Shown one piece after another: positions 45,796-49,695 of a stretch of DNA of 49,695 nt (the first letter of the stretch is position 1; every line of letters begins with the position of its first letter). Source of the stretch: Firmicutes bacterium UBA3572 (lineage in GTDB: Bacteria; Bacillota; Desulfotomaculia; Desulfotomaculales; Desulforudaceae); assembly GCA_002375985.1 (NCBI GenBank), contig DFNH01000026.1:1343-51037 (forward strand), written 5' to 3'. Made by a program: the position numbers and the translations under genes. The notes beneath the pieces are model-generated. The model was given only the letters and a program-made list of their open reading frames with translations. It had not been told where the DNA came from and did not search any database.

Positions 45796-45824
45796 ATTCT
45801 ACATTCACCCTCATCCCCTGTCAA
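45796..45824 (-). promoter_or_regulatory. Promoter of leader B
   Basis: TTGACA (45824-45819), 17 nt, TAGAAT (45801-45796), with GAGGGTGAAT in the spacer as in leader A. Confidence 0.85.
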
Positions 45825-45880
45825 CAGTTTTTTGCAGTAGTAGAAACAAATACCCTTAGAAGCAAAACCATAATAAAAGT

Positions 45881-45928
45881 GCAGGCCGCCTTGTAGAACA
45901 AACGTCTACAAGAAGCGGCCTGCCTTTT
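45881..45928. terminator. Strong terminator after rplL
   Basis: GCAGGCCGC and GCGGCCTGC with an extended CTTGTAGA/TCTACAAG stem (45881-45923), flanked by AAAA on the left and TTTTT on the right, so it works in both directions. It ends the ribosomal protein operon and separates it from the nif/mod region. Confidence 0.9.
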
Positions 45929-46078
45929 TACCGAATCCAGGTCTGGTTCTTCCATTACTGGGACCTTTTCAAGACTAATCCTGGGTTAACAACGAACAAC
46001 TGTCTTTTAGAATTTCTGAATTCGGTAAAACCATTTTCTAAATTCATTCTTCCGCCACTTCTGAATTCAGATCCTAAG

Positions 46079-46465
46079 CTACTTGATCTCCACGGACGCG
46101 CCGGCCTCTTCGAGCTTGGCCTTGACGGCCTCGGCTTCTTCCTTGTTGACCTTTTCCTTAACCGGCTTGGGCGCGCCATCAACCAGCTCCTTGGCCTCTT
46201 TCAGGCCCAGCCCGGTAATCTCGCGGACAGCCTTGATGACGTTGATCTTCTTGTCACCGGCGCTCTTTAGGATCACGTCAAACTCGGTCTGTTCCTCTTT
46301 CTCGGCCGGGGCTGCCGCCGCCGGTGCCGCCGGCGCCGCCGCCACGGCCGCCACGGGCGCCGCGGCGCTCACGCCGAACTCTTCTTCCATCGCCTTGACC
46401 AATTCGGCCAATTCGAGTACGGTCAACCCTTTCACGGCTTCAACAATTTCGTTAACCTTAGACAT
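46079..46465 (-). CDS. rplL: 50S ribosomal protein L7/L12
   Basis: The 128-residue stalk protein has the N-terminal dimerisation domain (VNEIVEAVKGLTVLELAELV), an Ala/Pro-rich hinge (about residues 35-55) and the C-terminal factor-binding domain (KINVIKAVREITGLGLKEAK, LVDGAPKPVKEKV). It recruits translation GTPases. It follows rplJ by about 50 nt, as usual, but rpoB does not follow. Confidence 0.98.
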   Translation of the reverse strand: MSKVNEIVEAVKGLTVLELAELVKAMEEEFGVSAAAPVAAVAAAPAAPAAAAPAEKEEQTEFDVILKSAGDKKINVIKAVREITGLGLKEAKELVDGAPKPVKEKVNKEEAEAVKAKLEEAGASVEIK

Positions 46466-46518
46466 ACCATAAACCCCCTACTCAAGTATTGTGAAACTAT
46501 TTGGTCTTTACTTCAGGG

Positions 46519-47046
46519 TCACGCGCCGGCCGCCTTCTTTTCCCGGACGGCCTCCAGGGCGTAGACCAGTTTCCGGATGTTACCCTGCAGTACGTTTACC
46601 AGGCCGTAAAGCGGGGCATTGAACCCACCGGTAACCTGAGCAAGCAGCGCCTCCCTGGACGGCAAGTCCGCCAAGCGCTGCACGCCCTCAGCCGACATCA
46701 CCTGACCCTGCAGCACACCGCCTTTGAGTTCGAAAGTCTTGTACTCCTTTTGGAACTGGGTCATCAGTCTGCCGAGGGAAACCTCGTCCTCGTAACCAAA
46801 GGCGATGGCGGTTGGGCCTTTGAGCAGAGGCTCCAGACCCGTGATCCCGGCTTCACGGGCCGCCAGACGCGCCAGGGTGTTCTTGGCCACCAGTATCTGG
46901 GCGCCGCTTTCCCGGACCTTGCGCCTAAGCGCCGTCATTTCGGCCACCGTGAGTCCCCGGTAATCGCTGAGTACGATCACCCGCGCCCGCCGCATCCGCT
47001 CTTTCAGGTCGGCCACAATCGCCGCTTTGTCTTTCCGTAAGGACAA
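46519..47046 (-). CDS. rplJ: 50S ribosomal protein L10
   Basis: The 175-residue protein has ADLKERMRRARVIVLSDYRGL, RKVRESGAQILVAKNTLARLA and the C-terminal helix that holds L7/L12 dimers. Start is TTG 47046 with GGAGG 9 nt upstream. The L10 leader lies just upstream, so its level is probably autoregulated. Confidence 0.97.
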   Translation of the reverse strand: MSLRKDKAAIVADLKERMRRARVIVLSDYRGLTVAEMTALRRKVRESGAQILVAKNTLARLAAREAGITGLEPLLKGPTAIAFGYEDEVSLGRLMTQFQKEYKTFELKGGVLQGQVMSAEGVQRLADLPSREALLAQVTGGFNAPLYGLVNVLQGNIRKLVYALEAVREKKAAGA

Positions 47047-47063
47047 ACGTTAGCACCTCCTCA

Positions 47064-47215
47064 TAAAAAAGTAAAACCTCTGTAGACCAACGGCACACAG
47101 AGGGTTTGTAAGCTCTGTTTCCCGCCTCGGCTGGCGGCCGTACCGGCCATTAAGCCCCCGGGGGCACCAGCTGTCTACAGCCTGGAATATTATAGAGTTT
47201 TTTACTTTTATATTT
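47064..47215 (-). promoter_or_regulatory. L10 (rplJ) leader with attenuator
   Basis: About 150 nt between rplA and rplJ form a structured leader: the L10-binding region around GTAGACAGCTGGTGCCCC and GGGGGC, and a terminator CCTCTGT/ACAGAGG (47103-47077) followed by TTTTACTTTTTT. In many bacteria the L10-L12 complex binds this leader and lowers rplJL expression. CTGTAGAC near the 5' side and GTCTACAG near the 3' side can pair, giving an alternative structure. Confidence 0.85.
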
Positions 47216-47245
47216 TTATCATTGTCCAAAGGCTTAAAAACCGCT

Positions 47246-47941
47246 TTAGCCGGTGAACTTACGGAGGTTTACTTTTATCCCCGGCCCCATCGTAGAAGAG
47301 ACCACAATGCCACGGAGATAAGTTCCCTTGGCCGCCGCCGGCTTGGCCCGCAACAGGGCATCGATCAACGCTTTCAGGTTTTCTTCCAGTTTCTTGGTGT
47401 CGAAAGAGACTTTACCGATCGGCGCGTGAATGTTTCCGGCCTTGTCCACCCGGTACTGGATTTTCCCGGCCTTTACTTCCCGTACCGCCTCACGGATATC
47501 AAAAGTGACGGTTCCGGTTTTCGGGTTGGGCATCAAGCCGCGGGGGCCCAGAATACGCCCAATCTTACCCACCGCAGACATCATGTCAGGTGTCGCGATG
47601 GCCACGTCGAATTCCATCCAGCCACCCTGGATCTTGGCCACCAGCTCCTCGCCACCCACGTAGTCGGCACCCGCCTCCTCAGCTTCCTTGATTTTTTCAC
47701 CCTTGGCAAACACCAACACGGTGCGGGTCTTACCCGTGCCGTGCGGTAGCACCACCGCACCGCGAACCTGTTGGTCGGCGTGCCGCGGATCAACCCCCAG
47801 CCTGACGGCCACTTCCACGGTCTCGTCAAACTTGGCGGGCGCTAGCTTCTTCACCAGCTCGAAAGCTTCGGTCACGTCGTATTGCTGGTTCTGGTCATAC
47901 TGTTTCCTGGCGTCTTCATACTTTTTACCGTGTTTCGGCAT
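47246..47941 (-). CDS. rplA: 50S ribosomal protein L1
   Basis: The 231-residue L1 has MPKHGKKYEDARK, VRLGVDPRHADQQVRGAVVLPHG, GRILGPRGLMPNPKTGTV and KGTYLRGIVVSSTMGPG. ATG 47941 has GGGGAGG 10 nt upstream; a TTG three codons earlier is too close to it. It follows rplK. Confidence 0.97.
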   Translation of the reverse strand: MPKHGKKYEDARKQYDQNQQYDVTEAFELVKKLAPAKFDETVEVAVRLGVDPRHADQQVRGAVVLPHGTGKTRTVLVFAKGEKIKEAEEAGADYVGGEELVAKIQGGWMEFDVAIATPDMMSAVGKIGRILGPRGLMPNPKTGTVTFDIREAVREVKAGKIQYRVDKAGNIHAPIGKVSFDTKKLEENLKALIDALLRAKPAAAKGTYLRGIVVSSTMGPGIKVNLRKFTG

Positions 47942-47988
47942 CAGCGCCAAACCTCCCCGGTGGTATTAACGGAGCAACGCTCCTCCCA

Positions 47989-48417
47989 CTAACCTTCAAC
48001 GATTTCAATCCCCATGCTCCGGGCGGTCCCCTCGATCATCCGCATCGCGGCCTCCACATCGGTCGCGTTCAGATCAGGCATCTTCAATTCGGCGATTTCA
48101 CGGACCTTGGCCCGGGTGACTTTGCCAACCTTCTGCTTGTGTGGTTCCCCGGAAGCGGTTTCAATGCCCGCCGCCTTCTTCAGCAACACGGAAGCCGGCG
48201 GCGTCTTGGTCACAAAGCTAAAAGACCGGTCGGCATAAATGGTAATCTCCACCGGAATAATCAGCCCGGCCTGGGCAGCCGTGCGCTCATTATATTCTTT
48301 TACAAAGGCCATAATATTGACCCCGTGCTGACCAAGAGCTGGACCGACCGGGGGTGCCGGCGTGGCTTTTCCGGCTGGAATCTGCAGCTTAACCACAGCC
48401 ATTACTTTCTTTGCCAT
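47989..48417 (-). CDS. rplK: 50S ribosomal protein L11
   Basis: The 142-residue L11 has KLQIPAGKATPAPPVGPALGQ and HGVNIMAFVKEYNERT, and the RNA-binding C-terminal half ASVLLKKAAGIETASGEPHK. AAGGAGG lies before ATG 48417. It lies 12 nt after nusG and is followed by rplA. Confidence 0.98.
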   Translation of the reverse strand: MAKKVMAVVKLQIPAGKATPAPPVGPALGQHGVNIMAFVKEYNERTAAQAGLIIPVEITIYADRSFSFVTKTPPASVLLKKAAGIETASGEPHKQKVGKVTRAKVREIAELKMPDLNATDVEAAMRMIEGTARSMGIEIVEG

Positions 48418-48429
48418 CCCGTCACCTCC

Positions 48430-48966
48430 TTACATAACCTTTTCCAGTTGAAAGTATTCCAACTCGATCGGGGTCTCCCGTCCAAACATGGAGATCATTA
48501 CCCTGACCTTGGCCTTTTCATAGTTAACGTCTTCTACCGTGCCGATAAAGTTCTCAAACGGTCCGGCCAGAACGCGCACCTTTTCACCCGGTTCCACGTC
48601 AATACGGATGCGTGGTTCTTCACCCTCCATCTGTCTGATAATCTGGTTGGCTTCCTCGTCGGTAAGGGGGATCGGCTTGGAACCGATCCCGACACTACCC
48701 ACGAAACCGGTTACCCCGGGAGTGTTCCGTACCACACGGTAGGAATCATCGTCCAAGATCATCTCCACCAGGACGTAGCCGGGGAAGATCTTCCGCTTGA
48801 AGACTTTGCGCTTGCCGCCTTTGACCTCAATTTCGTCCTCAACCGGCACCACAATGCGGAAAATCTTATCTTCCATGTTCATGGACTCGATGCGTTTTTC
48901 CAGGTTCGCTTTAACCTTGTTTTCGTAACCGGAATAGGTGTGGACCACAAACCACTGTTTATCCAC
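48430..48966 (-). CDS. nusG: Transcription termination/antitermination protein NusG
   Basis: The 178-residue NusG has the NGN domain (WFVVHTYSGYENKVKANLEK, KIFPGYVLVEMILDDDSYRVV, TPGVTGFVG) and the KOW domain (VRVLAGPFENFIGTVEDVN). The start is GTG 48966. The nearest GGGAGG lies about 35-40 nt upstream at the secE stop, with a CCGGG/CCCGG hairpin between, so initiation may depend on coupling or folding. Confidence 0.96.
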   Translation of the reverse strand: MDKQWFVVHTYSGYENKVKANLEKRIESMNMEDKIFRIVVPVEDEIEVKGGKRKVFKRKIFPGYVLVEMILDDDSYRVVRNTPGVTGFVGSVGIGSKPIPLTDEEANQIIRQMEGEEPRIRIDVEPGEKVRVLAGPFENFIGTVEDVNYEKAKVRVMISMFGRETPIELEYFQLEKVM

Positions 48967-49008
48967 AGAATGAGGGCCGGGTTAACCCCGGACCCCCTCA
49001 CCTCCCAG

Positions 49009-49299
49009 CTAGGCAATTATGCGGGTCAGGATCCCACTCAGAATCAGGTCCGCCACCATCAAAATGATCCCGATAAAAACCACGGTTACCAATACCACAC
49101 CGGTATAGATCATTACCTCCCGGCGTGTAGGCCAGTGAACCTTCTTCAGTTCCTGCCATACACCTTCGAAGAACCGCCGGCTGGCTTTAATCAAGCCTTC
49201 CCGCGGACGCCCCCGAACAGGGGACGCTCCTTTTTTGGGGCCTTTCTTGTCCGTCGCCTTTCTGGCGTCGTTGCCCTCCCGCTTTTTACCTTCTCCCAT
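49009..49299 (-). CDS. secE: Preprotein translocase subunit SecE
   Basis: The 96-residue protein has a basic N-terminal extension, the amphipathic helix FFEGVWQELKKVHWPTRREV typical of SecE and one membrane segment (MIYTGVVLVTVVFIGIILMV). It is part of SecYEG. It lies between rpmG and nusG as in most bacteria. Confidence 0.96.
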   Translation of the reverse strand: MGEGKKREGNDARKATDKKGPKKGASPVRGRPREGLIKASRRFFEGVWQELKKVHWPTRREVMIYTGVVLVTVVFIGIILMVADLILSGILTRIIA

Positions 49300-49320
49300 A
49301 GTCTCATCCCTAGCTATTCC

Positions 49321-49470
49321 TTATTTCGTCTCTTTATGAGTCGTATGCGTACCACACCACCGGCAGTACTTGCGCAGTTCGAGGCGACCAGCATCGTTCT
49401 TCTTGTTCTTTGAAGTGATATAATTACGGCGCTTGCACTGGGTACAGGCCAGGGTTACATCCACCCGCAC
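49321..49470 (-). CDS. rpmG: 50S ribosomal protein L33
   Basis: This 49-residue gene reads VRVDVTLACTQCKRRNYITS, then KNKKNDAGRLELRKYCRWCG and THTTHKETK before TAA. The two CxxC pairs (CTQC, CRWC) are the zinc-binding form of L33. GTG 49470 has GGAGG 9 nt upstream. It is the first gene after the promoter at 49556-49528 and precedes secE. Confidence 0.95.
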   Translation of the reverse strand: MRVDVTLACTQCKRRNYITSKNKKNDAGRLELRKYCRWCGTHTTHKETK

Positions 49471-49527
49471 AGGTACACACCTCCCCAAACTAAAAAAAGA
49501 CCTTGAGCGGCAAAATTTACGGTACTG

Positions 49528-49556
49528 AATCTATCACAACTACCAGGGGATGTCAA
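49528..49556 (-). promoter_or_regulatory. Promoter of rpmG-secE-nusG-rpl operon
   Basis: TTGACA (49556-49551), 17 nt, TAGATT (49533-49528); the start would be about 50 nt before rpmG. Confidence 0.8.
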
Positions 49557-49593
49557 GAAAATATATCGGAGGCGTACACCACCGTGGTTTTCT

Positions 49594-49625
49594 AAGGGTG
49601 GGGGTGTTGTCAGCCCCCCACCCTT
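49594..49625 (-). terminator. Stem-loop after tuf
   Basis: AAGGGTGGGGG pairs with CCCCCACCCTT around GCTGACAACA-like loop sequence. The stem is strong but the following TTAGAAAA is a poor U-run. It lies between the tuf stop and the rpmG promoter. Confidence 0.5.
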
Positions 49626-49660
49626 TGCAACCTAACCTCACCTACTTAACTAGACTCAAC

Positions 49661-49695
49661 TCATTGCTTGACCGCCGTGACCACGCCGGCGCCCA
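49661..49695 (-). CDS. tuf: C-terminal end of elongation factor Tu (partial)
   Basis: The last codons at the window edge read GAGVVTAVKQ followed by TGA. This matches the end of EF-Tu (TVGAGVVT...), which often precedes rpmG-secE-nusG in Firmicutes. Only 11 codons are visible, so the call rests on this short motif and the position. Confidence 0.7.
   Translation of the reverse strand, partial: GAGVVTAVKQ

Overview
The window is about 60% G+C. It looks like the chromosome of an anaerobic, Gram-positive-type Clostridia (Firmicutes), most like the Desulfotomaculum/Desulforudis/Ammonifex/Pelotomaculum group. The reasons are a T-box leader, a glmS ribozyme, an L10 leader, strong GGAGG ribosome binding sites with many GTG/TTG starts, a copper-amine-oxidase-domain protein, and a compact nifH-I1-I2-D-K-E-B-V cluster. 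No tRNA, rRNA, CRISPR array or intact insertion sequence was seen. Nearly every gene is on the minus strand, so operons read from right to left.

Layout from the right end, in transcription order: the 3' end of a tuf-like gene; rpmG-secE-nusG-rplK-rplA-(L10 leader)-rplJ-rplL ending at a strong terminator (45.9 kb). The usual rplL-rpoB junction is interrupted by about 13 kb of nitrogen fixation and molybdate uptake genes: a promoter and leader RNA, a modA-like gene, a small membrane gene, remnants of modA, modB and a DUF4213 gene, a second copy of the leader RNA, then nifH-nifI1-nifI2-nifD-nifK-nifE-nifB-nifV and modA-modB-modC. rpoB-rpoC follow with their own promoter. Then comes a branched-chain amino acid operon under an isoleucine T-box (ilvE-ilvD-ilvB-ilvN-ilvC-leuA-leuC-leuD-cimA, without leuB), then glmM, a glmS ribozyme and glmS. 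The left 10 kb is accessory: a cyclophilin-like protein, a histone-deacetylase-family hydrolase, a small membrane protein, broken ImmA/IrrE and AAA ATPase genes, an McrBC restriction pair, a frameshifted phosphodiester glycosidase gene and a secreted or anchored FAD oxidoreductase.

The most striking signal is in nifD. The reading frame is open from a well-placed ATG (41408) to 39999 except for one in-frame TGA at codon 46. That codon sits exactly where the first P-cluster cysteine of NifD belongs (26 residues before the next P-cluster Cys, as in Azotobacter Cys62/Cys88). A 6+3 bp stem-loop with a GGGGUC apical loop starts at nearly the same distance after the UGA as in the E. coli fdhF SECIS. 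All other NifD ligand and active-site residues are intact. This is a candidate selenocysteine-containing (or otherwise UGA-recoded) nitrogenase.

The second signal is a duplicated leader of about 240 nt with promoter, three conserved hairpins showing compensatory changes, and a Rho-independent terminator. One copy precedes nifH and one precedes the modA-like gene. It looks like a riboswitch or attenuator of a class I cannot name. A different structured leader with competing hairpins precedes the other modA.
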